Of a DNA stretch of 64,000 bases, positions 23,762 to 36,700 are shown piece by piece. The translations under genes and the position numbers were made by a program. The notes beneath the pieces were generated by a model. The model did no database searches. It was not told the DNA's origin and saw nothing but the letters and a program-made list of their open reading frames with translations. Every line of letters begins with the position of its first letter. Position 1 is the first letter of the stretch. Origin of the DNA: Ascochyta rabiei (taxonomy: Eukaryota; Ascomycota; Dothideomycetes; Pleosporales; Didymellaceae); the NCBI RefSeq assembly GCF_004011695.2, contig NC_082420.1:992001-1056000 (forward strand), in the 5' to 3' direction.

Positions 23762-25866
23762 ATGCACCAAGGAGAGTCATCAGAGCGTCTACTACTCGAC
23801 GCAAGTTCGAGAGGCTCGATGAAACGACGAACCGGTCACGATTCAGCCCATGGCTTGACAACATTGTGTACGACAGAAAAATCTCAAAAAGTTCAGAACA
23901 GGCTGCGACCAATGAAAAGACTCACTCGCTGTGTAGTTTCTGCCGGTCTTCTATGGAAGCACTGCACCTGTGCCTTCTGCCTGTTCTGGGAATACAGATG
24001 GACCGCCGAAGTATGCAGCTACCTTTTCTCGCTGTTGACCTTCGCGGGGCTTGTGACAACGCTGTTGGTGTATCAGAATAAGCCAATTCCTAAAGGGCCA
24101 CAACTAGTATCTATTAACCCCATCATTTCCCTCTTTTCATTGTTCATGCGAACTGGGGTCGGTCTGGTGTTGGCAGAAGGTGTGTCAGAAGGACTTCGAG
24201 ACATTCCCCTTGAGATACTGTTCTGACTGCATTCAGGTATTAGTCAATCCAAATGGCAATGGTATCGCAAACCCCGAAAATTAAGTGATATCGAGTATTT
24301 CGACTTGGCCAGTCGCAGCCCTTGGGGCTCTTTTCTGATGCTGTGTAATCTGAAGCCAAGACTGACATAGTAAGCAGCTAACATACAAATTACTGAATAT
24401 TGCTTATAGACTCCAGCTGCGTTGCCGCATTAGGTGCACTGACTACTATCATGGCATCTCTTACTGGTTACTTCTCACAGCAATTGGTTCAGTTCGAAGC
24501 CTGTTTACAGCGCGATGATGCTACTGCTGTGACTGTGGCAAAGACCAACAATTACACTGCGCACGGAGTCTTTCTTGACAACTACACTGCAGATGAGTTT
24601 GGTCCTATGGTGGCTGCCATCAACGTCGGCCTTATTCAACCTGTGGAGGACCTCGCTAACGTGCTAACCAACGGGTGCATCAGTGGCAACTGCACATTTC
24701 CGTCTACTGATCGAGCATCGATTTCGACGATAGGCATCGGTCACGTATGCGAAGACATGTCTGACTACATTCGCCAGAACAACGGAAGCACCATGTTCGT
24801 TGGCAAAAGTAACTCTAGCTCTCTTACCATAAGAGACATGGATAAGACCGTATTGGTAACGCTAGTCACCGGCGCCACAGACAATCCCTCGTTCGGGATG
24901 GCAAATATTTCAATGTTGTTCAGACAGCACTGGAAATTGACGAAGTTTGCAGCTATTCGATGCTCTTTATACCCAACAGTCTTCACTTATGGCATCAACA
25001 TGACCAACTCGGTCTTGGACGAGCAAGTGGTCGAAAGTGTTCCGATTCAGCGGCACGGCATGAGGCTCAGTCCTGGTTCCACTCAAGATCACAGAGATAA
25101 CCACACATTTACTCACAAGATGGCCACAACTCACACATTCCGCAACGGCAGTCGAGAGGTTTGCATAGGTTCCAGAGATCCTAGACCGGAGCTTGTCAAG
25201 GTTTTTTTACAACGAAGCGACACATCTTTGGGCCAGCCCCTTAACGAATCTATACCCGACGTTGCGTTATACTATCCAAGAGATTGCGTATGGTCTTTCG
25301 GTATGGGGGCGAGCTCAGGAATTTTACGGTCTTTGCAGACTATCTTCCACAATCAAGAGTTAGTCTGGGGAGGCAGAGGAAATACGAGTGGGTCTGTTCA
25401 CCTGCGGGCGTTGTTCCAGCCTGGCAGAATGAGCAGAGAAGACCTTAACGCGCACTTGCAAGGCAACATATCCCTCGACACCGTGGACGACATAATGAAA
25501 ACCATGACCAGGGCAATGACGGCAGTTGTGCGCACCAACGGCTACGAGCGCTTTCAAGGACAGGACTGGAATGCATATGGCGACATGTGGTACAATACGA
25601 CATGTGTGCGCATACGCTGGGAATGGATCATCTTTCCCATCATAATGATTGCACTTACGGGGGTTTTCCTTCTTCTTGTGGTCTTTGAGAATCGCGACGT
25701 CAAGAGTGACAGACTCTGGAAGAGTTCGGTGCTTGCAGGGATGTTCTGCGAGATCCATATACAACAAGGCATACCAGTCGGAAAAGAAGGGATGGTTGAA
25801 GTTGCTCACTCTACGAGCGTGAGCTTCGAAGAAAAGAGCGAGACTTTGAGGCTGCTTGAGCGATGA
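23762..25866 (+). CDS. DUF3176-like fungal membrane protein
   Basis: The proposed exons are 23762-24179, 24237-24344 and 24410-25866, giving 660 aa. Family marks are a first membrane segment (AEVCSYLFSLLTFAGLVTT, residues about 84-104), the ISQSKWQWYRKPRKLSDIEY block, FDLASRSPWGSF and then AALGALTTIMASLTGYFSQQ. A long extracytoplasmic region with many N-x-S/T sites follows, and a second membrane helix (IIFPIIMIALTGVFLLLVVF) lies near the C-terminus. The function of this family is unknown. Splicing of intron 2 is the weak point. The good donor GTAAGC at 24371 would leave an in-frame TAA, so the weaker GTAATC at 24345 was used, which deletes a few residues expected after the first block. The gene may be slightly mis-modelled or decaying. 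Confidence 0.75.
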
Positions 25867-26769
25867 TATTGTATTCTTCCGCTTATGTTCCAACCCAAGT
25901 ATTCGTCTCGAGTAAGCTCCTCGCCTCCGGGTGTGGTGCCTCGAAGGTGCTCAATGAAGTTGAAGGCAGACAGCATCTCAAAACCGCCCTGTCCGGAAAG
26001 TTGATGATTAAGATGAAACACTGTTGCAACTCTAATTCCTGCCACAAGCCTATTCGCAGCCATCGCAACTTGACATCCCCTCAGGCGACTTTTCGACTGA
26101 ACATCCACCAGAAAGCAACAACTACAAGACAGCATTCCCAGCATTCCCAGACACACGATTGCCACAGCAGCCTTTCGACGTCTCGCCAAGCTCCCAAATA
26201 CAAATACACAGCTGAACGTGTCTTGTACATCGGGTCCGAAAACAAAAACTAACCTCAACCATAGAAAAGGGCCCTTCACGCTCACGAGATTTCTGTACTG
26301 ACGGTAAATTAACATCGAAACCAGGGGAACGATAGCTTCGCGATGAAGACTGCTGCTTCAATCTCCTCCACCCAAGGGCCTGATTGGGGTGTCAGACGAA
26401 AGATGTGGATCAGAAGAGCATGGGCGAGGGTTGGTTGGCGATAAATTTCTATTCCTGTAATAATGGTGGCTCTCGTTGGACCCTTTCTGGTGCTGATGAT
26501 GATTGAGAGCTGGGGGATAGAAACGTGGAAGATTTTAGAGAAGCTCTGCCCTTGCAACTCTGTACTGTAGAGTAGACTATGGTGTTCTAAATGATGTGCA
26601 CTTCACGAGCAAAGGAGCTATGTAAAATGCTGCCAGGTTCATGAGTGTGAGTCTTAATTGAGAGGGGAGATGTGCTGAGATTAGTCGCAGGGCGCACATA
26701 TTTGTAACTATCGTGCTTCCTTGACTAACTAACTAAGTGCATCCTCAATCCCCTCTTCTAATTACTTTT
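25867..26769. other. Convergent intergenic region
   Basis: This lies between the DUF3176-like gene end (plus) and the TYW4 gene end (minus). A minus-strand frame with one hydrophobic stretch crosses it but also runs into the 3' end of the DUF3176-like gene. It is not called. Confidence 0.4.
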
Positions 26770-29700
26770 CTAGACGTTCTCCTCCATCATTTCTTTCTCT
26801 TTCCCCTCCGTACTCTCCTTTTCGCTCTGCTTCTTTCCTCTCTCCAGTATCTCGCCCGCCAATCTTTGCAGATAGAACTCGCTAATGTCCGCTGGCAGAC
26901 CCTTGAACGCCCTTACAATCTTCTCCACATCCCTCCTCCCATTCTCATACCCCTTTAAATCCCGGTTTCCGTACACGTCTCTCCCCGCTGCGTACTCCGC
27001 ATCGCGCAACCCCTTCCAGAACACATTCACCGCAACGCTCACCCCCTCATCTGGCGTCGCAGTATGGCTCCACATCGGCGGTATGAAGAGCACATCGCCA
27101 GGCGCCAAGGTTGCTACATGTGGGTGGAGTGCAGGCTTGTGTGAGAGGGCGGAGAGAGGGAGTGAGGACGAGGAAGCGCCGGGTGGGTATGCTAGATGGG
27201 GCACATCAGAGGGCGGGTACAGAGTCAGTGTCTTCGAACCAGAGATCTGCGAGAGGATGTTGGGATGCACGTCGTAATGCAGCCACAAGCTTACCGGACC
27301 ACTGATACGCAACGGACTACTATGATATGTCTCCTCGTTGATAACTTGGCGGCAGAGTTCTGGGATATGGAAGTCCGCTGCGATGGCGGGGAAGTCATCT
27401 TCCAAACGCGTCGGCAGCTTGTTGGGTTGGGTGCTTGAGATGGCGCGCAGGTAAGACGGTGCGCCGCTGCTGATGCTGGAGAAGAAGGAGGGCACGCTTC
27501 GTTTCTCGTATGTGAAGTTCTTGGTGCCGAACGTCATGACTGAAGTTGTGCATTCGTGGACTACGAGTTCACGGTCGGCGCCGAGTTTGGTTTGGATGTA
27601 GTCGAGTGTCCATAGTTTGGTGCAAGGGCCAATGTCGAGTCCGGTAACGATGGCAGGTTGGGATGTTGCTACTAAGACAGCGAAGTCTTTCGGGCTATGC
27701 AGCTGAACTCGAGGAATACCTTTGGTCTTTGGTCCTCTCGTAGCTATTTTGCCTTTCTTAGACTGTACCTTGCGCTCGTCTTGGGGAGAGGAGCTCGGCT
27801 TCACTGTCGCTGTACTATCCGCTCGTGGTGCAAGCACATGCCAACGGGGCTTTTGTGTCGCCGAAGACGTGATGGTGAGGTAGTGCTCGTTCCAGAAAGA
27901 GCCCATGGAGAAGCAGACCGCGCCACCGCCTGCCACTATAATCTCATTTGGAGAAACTGCGCTTACGCCTGCACCAACAAGCAATGGCCAACATGCAGGC
28001 AAGTGGATCTTGGGGTGCTCAATAGCAATCCCTGTGTCGTTGTGCGTTAGTAGCATAAACTCTTCTCCCAGACCGACTATCCCCAGCTTTGAAACCCCGC
28101 CAATAAGAAGCAAGTCGTCTCCCCAGGGCACCAGACTGGCACCAATCCGTGCGTAAGTGGACCTCGTCAAGCTACTGCAGACCTTGTTGGTCATGTCTCG
28201 GAAACTTAAGTGCGGTTGTGCTGTGCCTGAAAGCGACCACTCCCAGACGTCGTGCAGGACTGTGCCGCAAACGCCAATGCCCCCCATGAGTAGTCCACAT
28301 GTCTGAGCCGGCTGTGCCACGCGCATCACAGATACCGCGGCACCAAAGCGCGCTGGTGGATGCGGACCGTCAACGGGAATACTGTGCCAGCCGTTGTTGG
28401 ACGTCCACAGGAACCAGTCGTCCAACACTGTGCCGTCGCTGGTTTTGCCGCCAAAGACCAAAACGCCTGTAGTCTGAGACATGTCATACGATACCTTCAC
28501 GGCAACGGCAGAGTGCCTGTATCGTGGTGACGGTATGTCATCTACTGCAGACCATTTGCCGTGATTTATTAGCCAGCAATCTGCCAGTGCTTGAGTGGGA
28601 GATGCCCGGCCACCGATCAACAGCGCGCTAGTTTTGTTTATCGATGTGGTTGTGTGGCACATGCGCGCTGATGGCTGCTGTGTAGATTCTGACTGGGTTT
28701 GGTAATCCGCATTGCCGCGACTCAGTGCGCTCATGCTCGACAAGCGATTCTGTGGACCCTGTCCGCCGTGCATGGCAACATAGTAATCATCAAGGGAGAA
28801 TGCCGCAGAGAAGCGCCGTGGCGTCCATGCAGAGCCTGCTGGTGGCTCCCAGGCTTGTAGCGAGATTGATGTCTGGCTCGAAATGTCTTGCGCATCTGTA
28901 GGGATTGCACTGACTCCTGGTGGAGATACGGCTCCTGCCTTTGCGTTTGATGCGACTAACAAGAAGTAGTGGCCACCAAACAGGGCAAATTCCTCCCATT
29001 CGTCAAAGGGTTCGATCGCGTCCACTTTCTTTCGAAGGGATGGCGAAGTGAAGGAGTCGTCACTCCACAAGTCCCACAGATTGCAAGCCACTTCTAGCGA
29101 AGGCCAACCCGCATCGAGGAATCTTGACGACTGTTGGGCTAGTGTTTGATACTGCTTGACAGAATTGATTGATGCATGCAACTTGTCAAAGTGTGACAAC
29201 ATGGTGTGTGCGAAGGGGTGATCTGGCCCTTGAGGAAGATACTGTTCCAACACGCAGAAGCGAGCTGTTTAGCATTAGCATGTGCAACAAAGGATAGCTA
29301 ACGATGACCTACAGTTGTCGAAGCTATTTGCCCAGTGTATCAGCTTGTTAGCATCTGCAAGTGGCATGTAAGTCACGCTCACTTCTGCGACGAACAGAAT
29401 GGACGAGTTTGGGACGTCCAACTCAGCTCGCAAGGTATGTTCGAGAAGTTGGAGGTCTCTTAGATCGCACCCTATGGCCATGTACTGGTCACTTCGAACA
29501 CGGACAGGCGCGTCTGCTGAGCGCAGTCTTGTCTTTAAAAGTGCATCTCGTAGCAGACTTTTAGTAAAGACTACGTCTCTCTTCTTCTCAATCAACTGTG
29601 GGTAGTCCACGTCCACAAAGGTGGCTTCTTCAGCGAGTAATGGATATCGCTGCCAGAATTGGAAGGGCAACGGGTCGCTTTGTGATAGTCAGTGCTCAGT

Positions 29701-30181
29701 AGTACCATGGTGTTGGCAGCAGATATCTTACTCACTATCCACATCCTAGATTCACTACCACCTTCTTTGTTCCGCTGTCTTCTTCGAGGTGGCGCTTGAC
29801 AACTTGCTCTATGGCATGCATTCGCAGCCAGTAGCCACGGTTGATGAGCGGGTTGCGGCGAACATACTTTGGAGCAAATGGCTCATAAAAGTCTGGCTCG
29901 TCGCTGAGATAGAGTCTCGAGACACATCGTTTCGAAACGATACTGCTATCGTTTGTCTGAGCATTCTGTCAGGCCAGTCCTGGACACGGCGGTGATGGGA
30001 TCCTGGCGGAGTTTCTCACATGGATGATGTCGTCGTCCCGCTTTTCCACCTTAGACCGAAGATGGCCTTTGCGCTTTACTGTGCCATTCTGAGGCCTCAC
30101 CGTTCGCCTTGCGGACATGGTTGCTTTGCTGGTAGCGGTGCAGTCACTGTCGCCAAATTTGACGATTGGAGTCGCAGCCAC
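26770..30181 (-). CDS. tRNA wybutosine-synthesizing protein 4 (TYW4/PPM2)
   Basis: This enzyme completes wybutosine at position 37 of tRNA-Phe by carboxymethylation and methoxycarbonylation of the modified base. Exons in coding order are 30020-30181, 29736-29965, 29313-29677 and 26770-29264, giving 1083 aa. A second in-frame ATG at 30118 would give 1062 aa. An N-terminal leucine-carboxyl-methyltransferase-like domain (residues about 50-330) carries the SAM loop VVNLGCGYDPLPFQ and the ending FCVLEQYLPQGPDHPFA. Kelch repeats fill the middle (GG-containing strands such as LLIGGRAS, VLVFGGKTSDG and LLIGGVSKLG). The C-terminal JmjC-like cupin has LHYDVHPN and PPMWSH, fitting an HxD...H metal site. 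Wybutosine is a frameshift-preventing modification. The gene is divergent from ATG18. Confidence 0.93.
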
Positions 30182-30477
30182 AGTGTGGCTGAGGGCGGGG
30201 CCTCAAGAACCCTTGTCGTGCACGCGATGCGCCCGCCGATCATTCATCACTCGACAGACGACTGCCTCCAAGGCTGCCGGTGACTGCGGAAACGTACACA
30301 TGTCGCTCTCGTTGCCTCACTTCTCCCAGCCCGTCGTTGCTCCTACCTACCGCCGCCCATAGCGCAACGTAACAACTCTGACCGGCGGCCCAAGCTCCGT
30401 ACCTATCTACCATCCACGAGATCTCGCAGACACAACCCAGCGCACACACTCACACTCTCACTCTGTCACGGAACACG
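30182..30477. promoter_or_regulatory. Divergent promoter of TYW4 and ATG18
   Basis: Only 296 bases separate the two start codons, so regulatory sequence is shared. The ATG18 side is rich in CA and CT. No specific binding motif was recognised. Confidence 0.55.
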
Positions 30478-31975
30478 ATGGCGTCTATGAACTTTGTAAC
30501 GTTCAACCAGGACCACAGCCACCTCGGCGTCGGTATGCGACGGCAGGACCGCTTTTAGACGCAGTACTGATGTTAGGTACAGGCACTACCAACGGCTACC
30601 GCGTATACACCACCGACCCATTCAACAAGCAGTCAGAGTCCCGTGAGGGTGATGTGTCTAGCCTCGAGATGCTCTTCTCGACTTCCCTGGTGGCTCTCAC
30701 CCTGTCGCCACGGGTTCTGCGCATACAAAACACCAAGGTATGACGATCATCGCACCTGTCCCTACTGTTCGTCCGGCTGACTGGTGTACAGCGGCACTCG
30801 ACTATCTGCGAGATGACCTTCCGTACCGCGATCCTGGCGATGAGACTGAACAGAAAACGACTGGTAGTGGTGCTCGAGTCTGAGCTCTACATCTACGACA
30901 TCAGCAATATGCAGATGCTGAAGACAGAGAAGACATCGCCAAATCCTAATGGTAGGTTGCACTGAACATGCCGTACATGACACACTCTGACATAAGCAGC
31001 GATATGTGCCCTTTCCGCATCCTCCGAGAACAACTATCTCGTATACCCTCTGCCTACAAAAGCGGCGCCAGCTACCTTTCAACCGCCCTCGCATGCGCCG
31101 CCCAAGTCAGACCATGTTGCACCCACCAGCGGCGAGGTCCTCATATACGACGCTACAAAGATGGAGGCAGTCAACGTGATAGAGGCCCACAACTCTCCTC
31201 TGTCATGTATAGCGCTCAACAACGATGGAACCTTGTTGGCGACTGCTTCCGAGAAGGGCACTATCATCCGCGTCTTTTCTATCCCAGATGCACAGAAGCT
31301 CTACCAGTTCAGGAGAGGGTCCATTCCTGCCAGGATATACAGCATGTCGTTCAACTCGACTTCCACGCTGCTCAGCGTCTCGTCAGCAACAGAGACGGTC
31401 CATATCTTCCGCCTTGGTACGCCAAACACCAGCCGCAGCAACAGCGTTTCTTCCGCCACTGGTAAACCGGCAGCGAATTCTCGCGGGCGTAGCAGTAGTC
31501 GTGCGAGTGAAGAAGTCCCAGACGAGTTTGGAGACAGTCTTGGAGATTTTACAACTCCGGAGCGCAAGCCGTTGAATCCCACCTTTGGCAGCCTGATACG
31601 GCGGACATCACAAACTGTTGGCAAGTCGTTCGCTGCCACTGTCGGGGGCTATTTGCCGAGCGCAGTGGCGGAGATCTGGGAGCCATCACGCGACTTTGCA
31701 TGGGTGAAGGTACCTAAGTCGCCTAACAGTGCTTCTAGTGGACCTATCAGGACTGTGGTTGCACTCAGCAACAATGGACCGCAGATCATGGTAGTCACCA
31801 GCGAAGGCAACTACTACGTCTTCAACATCGATCTCGAGAAGGGAGGCGAGGGGACGCTGTACAAGCAATACTCGTACGTTGTTGTGGCCTTCTTCTCATA
31901 CTCGATACTAACTCCTGCAGGCTCACCGAACCGAATGAACTCACGTCAAGCGGCATGCAGGACTACGCTGACTAG
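30478..31975 (+). CDS. ATG18: Autophagy-related protein 18 (PROPPIN, WIPI family)
   Basis: This is a seven-bladed beta-propeller that binds PI3P and PI(3,5)P2 on autophagic and vacuolar membranes. Exons are 30478-30532, 30577-30737, 30792-30951, 31000-31873 and 31921-31975, giving 434 aa. Diagnostic marks are [24 protein letters not shown] blade 1 (split by intron 1), the WD-like repeat [20 protein letters not shown] and the phosphoinositide-binding FRRG at residues 229-232 ([16 protein letters not shown]). A Ser/Thr-rich loop of about 60 residues interrupts blade 6, as in other fungal Atg18 proteins. The last exon is short and acidic, ending MQDYAD. It is closer to Atg18 than to Atg21 or Hsv2 by the long loop, but the assignment within the family is by impression. 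Confidence 0.92.
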
Positions 31976-32567
31976 GTATCGCGCAGGACGCCCAGATGTC
32001 TGAGATAGTGCCTGCTTTTTTCATTTACCCTGTTTTTGCATGGCCACCGGCGTTGACCAAACCATATTATTCCCCAGGGCTTGAGCAATGTTCGCCTACT
32101 ATACTTCTCTAATTCCACCTCTGTGCGACGTTTCCCTGCATTGGCCGTTGCAGCCGTACCTTGCTTTTGTCGGGCGCTGTCAGCTTGTTCAAACTGGTGA
32201 TGTCATGATCCTGTAGTACGGCTCGACTTATCGTGAATACCTTGGGAGTGCGCTGTCGATGTAGGCGCTTGAAGCATCGCAAACTATAGTCACGGTAGGA
32301 TTCGATATTACACGACGCATCCGGCTGGCAGATCGATCGTCGTTGCCTGTCAAGCTGCACGATGTGAGACCGGAGAAGGGCCGCATGCAGGTGTGCCTGC
32401 CGCTAACCCCGCCTCTGACCTCATTGGGTGAACGTTGACACGCGAACCACGCGTGGAAGGTGAAGCTGTTGCCTTCTTTAATCACGTTTGTCTCTCGCTC
32501 ACAGCACCGTTTCTTCCACACTCACATACTCGAACCCCCTGGAACATAAACTACGCAACGCCAGACG
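31976..32567. other. Intergenic region between ATG18 and PI31-like gene
   Basis: About 590 bases in tandem orientation, presumably the ATG18 terminator and the promoter of the PI31-like gene. No other feature was seen. Confidence 0.5.
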
Positions 32568-33776
32568 ATGGTCTCAGACAGAACGACGGGCAATCCGCTC
32601 AGCGCGGGATCTCTCTCGCTGTTCATGGCAACGGCACTCCCTCGAGGAGAGAGCTCCAAGCTAAAGAGTGGCACCGAAGCCATAGCACTTGCAGTGCATG
32701 CTGGTATGCTTGCAGTAGGCTTCAGACTCGTTGGAGTCGGAGAGGACGAAAGGACAGGTGAGTGCACATGGAGTCAACCCAGCTTTATCACATTGCCTAT
32801 TTGCAATATTTCCAATTTCTATGCTCAGACACTCATAGAAGCACATGCAGACGCCGAGAACCCGAACCCCTTGCCTGCCACATGGAACGCCTCTTCATTA
32901 TACACGTTTCGTTACAAGCATGCGCAGTCCGCGATGGACTACCACATCAATGTACACAGGCTCGGAAGCAAAGCAGCCGTCTCTGCTATCGCCATTGGCG
33001 ACGACCGACCCAAGAATTTTGACGTCACGACCAAAGAGTACCTGTCCGAATCCATGCTTCCTTTGAGCATACCGGAAGACCAATCAACAGAAGATGCCGC
33101 CAAGACGCTGATGGACCTCTTCATCTCTTCAGGTCGCCTCAACGATCTTGGTGCGCTGCTCAAGATGAAAGTCATCCAAAAGCTAGCACCGAGCCTACAG
33201 AAGGCTGGCTACGAAGAAGACAGTAGCACAAGAGACGCGCCAACGCGAGACGACAACTCCACACCGCGGCCAACCAATCCGCCGAACCCCCGACAACCGC
33301 AAGATCCCGAGCCCGCACGACCCTACCCTTTCAATGATCCTCTAGCCGTACCGCGGCAGCCAGGCAGACCGCTGCCTGAGCCCATACCCGGCTTCGAAGA
33401 TGAGTACGAGGTCAACAGGCCAGCACGCGGCGGCCTACGAGACGACCGATATCCAGTCGGGATAGGCCATGATGATCTATATCCACCGGGTCTGGGACCA
33501 AACGATCCCCTCCGTCCACACCTTGGGCCAAGCATACCTCGACCTGGCGGCGGCTTTGGTGGTGGCATGCATCCCACATTCGACGACCCCTTGTTCCGTG
33601 GCCAGGGCGGGCAAGGAGGATATGACCCTATGGCACCTCCAGGTGCAAGATATGATCCTGTTGGACCAGGTGGCGCGCCAAGGGACAACCGTGGTGGTGG
33701 ACCTAGGTTCCCTGGAGGAGGCCTTGGCGGACCACCAAATCCATTTGGCGGGTTTGGAGGAAACGATTTTATATGA
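32568..33776 (+). CDS. Proteasome inhibitor PI31-like protein
   Basis: This is a regulator of 20S proteasome assembly and activity (PI31/Fub1 family). Exons are 32568-32757 and 32851-33776, giving 371 aa. The N-terminal FP domain is an alpha/beta fold with AVGFRLVGVGEDE and NPLPATWNASSLYTFRYKH. The C-terminal half is disordered and rich in Pro, Gly and Asp (DPLAVPRQPGRP, GGFGGGMHP, GGYDPMAPPGARYDPVGPG), ending GNDFI, typical of PI31 proteins. The intron is 93 bases long and contains no in-frame stop, so an unspliced message would still encode 402 aa. The spliced form is preferred because GEDERT then joins directly to DAENPNPLP, matching family spacing. Confidence 0.88.
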   Translation: MVSDRTTGNPLSAGSLSLFMATALPRGESSKLKSGTEAIALAVHAGMLAVGFRLVGVGEDERTGECTWSQPSFITLPICNISNFYAQTLIEAHADAENPNPLPATWNASSLYTFRYKHAQSAMDYHINVHRLGSKAAVSAIAIGDDRPKNFDVTTKEYLSESMLPLSIPEDQSTEDAAKTLMDLFISSGRLNDLGALLKMKVIQKLAPSLQKAGYEEDSSTRDAPTRDDNSTPRPTNPPNPRQPQDPEPARPYPFNDPLAVPRQPGRPLPEPIPGFEDEYEVNRPARGGLRDDRYPVGIGHDDLYPPGLGPNDPLRPHLGPSIPRPGGGFGGGMHPTFDDPLFRGQGGQGGYDPMAPPGARYDPVGPGGAPRDNRGGGPRFPGGGLGGPPNPFGGFGGNDFI

Positions 33777-36700
33777 GAGACTGCGAGAGCAGTATTTCTG
33801 AAAGAGGCGGCACGCGATTGCAAGATTCAACCAACGCCCCGATTAATGCCCGACGCCCTCCTACCAATATGTCACATGGTGCACCATTTACGCCCTCAAA
33901 GGCCATCGTCATGTATGGGAGCGACGATATTGTAGTCTCACGAATGACATGACTTCAACGATAGATAAAAAGGCCCAGCGAGGGCACACGTGAGGGATAA
34001 TGAGCATCGAGAAAGGAGTGTAGGATATCACCTGCAGCACATGGAAGCAATTATCGAATCTAAGCCACATGCATAAACCAGCTGATAGACATCAACTGCA
34101 AATCGTGTCAAAGACAGCACATAACCACGGCAGGAAGAAGTCATCACCTCAGCAAAAAAACAAACTCTAGACAAGCCGTTCAGCGTGCCACTCTCAAAAT
34201 GCCTAGCAATCGTGTTCATCCGATTTATACTTGGGCACCCGATATAGAATCGGCGTTGAAAAACCACCCTAATCGAATTCTCACTTGTTATGTTGAAGCA
34301 CAATAGTTTCCCATTCCAAGGGTACTTTCTCTTTTTTTCCCTCTGCGTCGTTCCTTCCTTCCTTCGCTCCTGGCCACCAGAGAATCGTACACCATACGGT
34401 GGTCTTGTATATGCGTCGTCATCATCGTCTTGCGTGCAGGTGCTCGACGTGAGACGGAATAGTGTTGTTCGTTCGTTCGTTGGCGAGCGACGCTAGGTGG
34501 TCAACAGGCGCTGAAACTGGGATCGGATGCGCAGAGGCAGAAGCAGAGGCAGTGCAGATGCGGGGCGAGACTTTTGCACGAAATTTGGCGGGATGACAGT
34601 CGGTTGTGGGCGTTTGTGATGCGCGCTGTCTACGAAGTCAGGTAGGATTGTATCGACGTATGATTGAGACAGATGGACGTCAGTGTTGGGCTTGGATAAC
34701 GAGATGTTATATCGGGTTGTAGACGAAGCGTGTTGTACCGTAGCACAGTAGGATTTGAACACTTTGCTCCTACAAGTGATGGTAGCCCTCAAACTCTAGG
34801 TTCTATCAAGCCCAAAATAAGTTCGCTCTCTCGTCCCACTGCGGCGAGTCGACGTCTTGCTTGGGCATGTCGAATTTTCTCGTACCACAGAGGCAGTGAA
34901 CTAACTGCCAAGTGTTAGTGTGTGCACCGAGATCTAGAACGCAGCTGTCTGCAGTTCAGGGTATCAAGGTACTGTCCTCAGCCAGTTGAAGCTAACGATG
35001 AATGCGTGGCTAGACAACGGCTTGCTGACTTGGCCGTCGTGTGGCCCGTCACGTTCATGCTCAGGAAGTAATGCAATTTCACGATCATTGACAGACCTTG
35101 CAACATGGTTGATTTTTTCTCCAATTGTGGTAGTGTTCTGTTGGGACGTGTGTGCTGCGAAGAGCTTCTAGACTCGGCGTAGATGAGCGTAGCATCTAGA
35201 CTGGGGATGAGCGATCGGAAGCGAAGGTGTTGTCTCACTCCTTCGGAGTCTGGTATTGATGTCGTAACCCGACGGTGTGAGCAAACGCCTCGGGTGTCCA
35301 CGTGTGTTGTCTGATTGCTGCTGATTGTCCCGTATGTTGCATCCTCAGTCAGGTACTATGATTCAAAGTCAGCTTATCGTATGTTCTTGGCATAGGAATG
35401 CTGAGGATGTTCAACGCTCAGACTGCTCAGAAAGCTCAGACTATTCCGCTGTCCAAGGATGAGCCTTGACAATAGTCTGTAGCTTGCTTGCTAGAATCGG
35501 CTACGGTAAGCGATCGGGTTTGACGGACAGGCGACGTTGAGCAAGTGGAGCCAGCAGGTTTGACCACAGAGCGATAGAGGCGTCGAATTATGCAAGATCG
35601 TAAGTTTATCGGGAAAGTTAGTCCAAACGCTTGCCGTCCGCAGCCCACATGGCGCTCTCCTAAGACCACGAGGTAGGCCTGCACCCTCAAAAGTGAACCC
35701 GTCTTACTTCCGGCGCTCGTGTTCCTTGCTCGTCATTTATCCCCACACTTCAACCCAACTCACCTTCCAAATGTAGCAATCCCTTCTTGACCACGCTGCC
35801 ACGCGCACATCCACTTTGCCACGCGCCCATCTTTGCCACGCGATGCCACATTACAAATCTCGCCATCCTCACTCCTTCGCCGTTACGGCTTGTGCCATCC
35901 TACCATACACACCTTGTATCACACCCAGGTCTCTTCCCCTGACGATCGTCTCGCGTGGAATGTCAACCCTGGGTCCCTGGACTAGATCCTTTGTCCGAAA
36001 GGAAGTGTGAAAGGGCGCCCTTGCGGAGTTGAGCACTAGTCGTTCTTGGTGTCGTGATCCTGAGTATCTTCGTAGGATGCATCCTTGTTGGATTGGATGT
36101 CTGTGAAGGTGTGGAGTCAGGATGAGCGAACAAGAGCCCTACCGAGTTTCAGCCGCAATCCTACCATGTATGCTGTTGGGGTGACCACCGAAAGTACCCG
36201 TCGTGCAGGGGTTCAGCAAACACACATTATCAAGCGCTTGACTCTGTTGCTTGAGCTGTGTGCATTATGTCCTTGTCGACTTGTTAAAATGTCGTGATCG
36301 ACAGAAACTTTCCTCTTCGCATGGTGCGTGCGTCCAGCCTTGGGATGTTGGTGGCGATTACTCCTGCCGATATACGGTGGAAAGTCAGCAATGTTCTGTC
36401 TGAGCAAATGTCATGCAGCGCGGAGCGTGGGCACGCTCAGCGGATGTTACAATCGTGCTTGTACACACAGGGTGTGGCCAGCCCTACGAGCTATGGCGAC
36501 GGCACAGTAAGAAGATCTACGAGGAGGCCGGAGAGTTGATGTTGTGTATGCCGTTGTAGCGACTGTGCCGTGACACATCGAGTGACGCTTTGTCATTCAC
36601 CTCCCCTGAGACCAGGACACCGAGGTTTGGCATCACCGGCACGTCTCAAATGGGAACCTGCAGCTTACAGCATGAGGAAAGCTCGTAACGCCTAACCGGA

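Noticed and set aside
25806..26315. Minus-strand frame of 169 codons with a hydrophobic stretch
   Set aside because: It overlaps the 3' end of the DUF3176-like gene, has no recognised family and lacks convincing splice or start context.
34751..34762. GGATTTGAAC resembling the T arm of a minus-strand tRNA
   Set aside because: The flanking sequence does not form the other tRNA arms.
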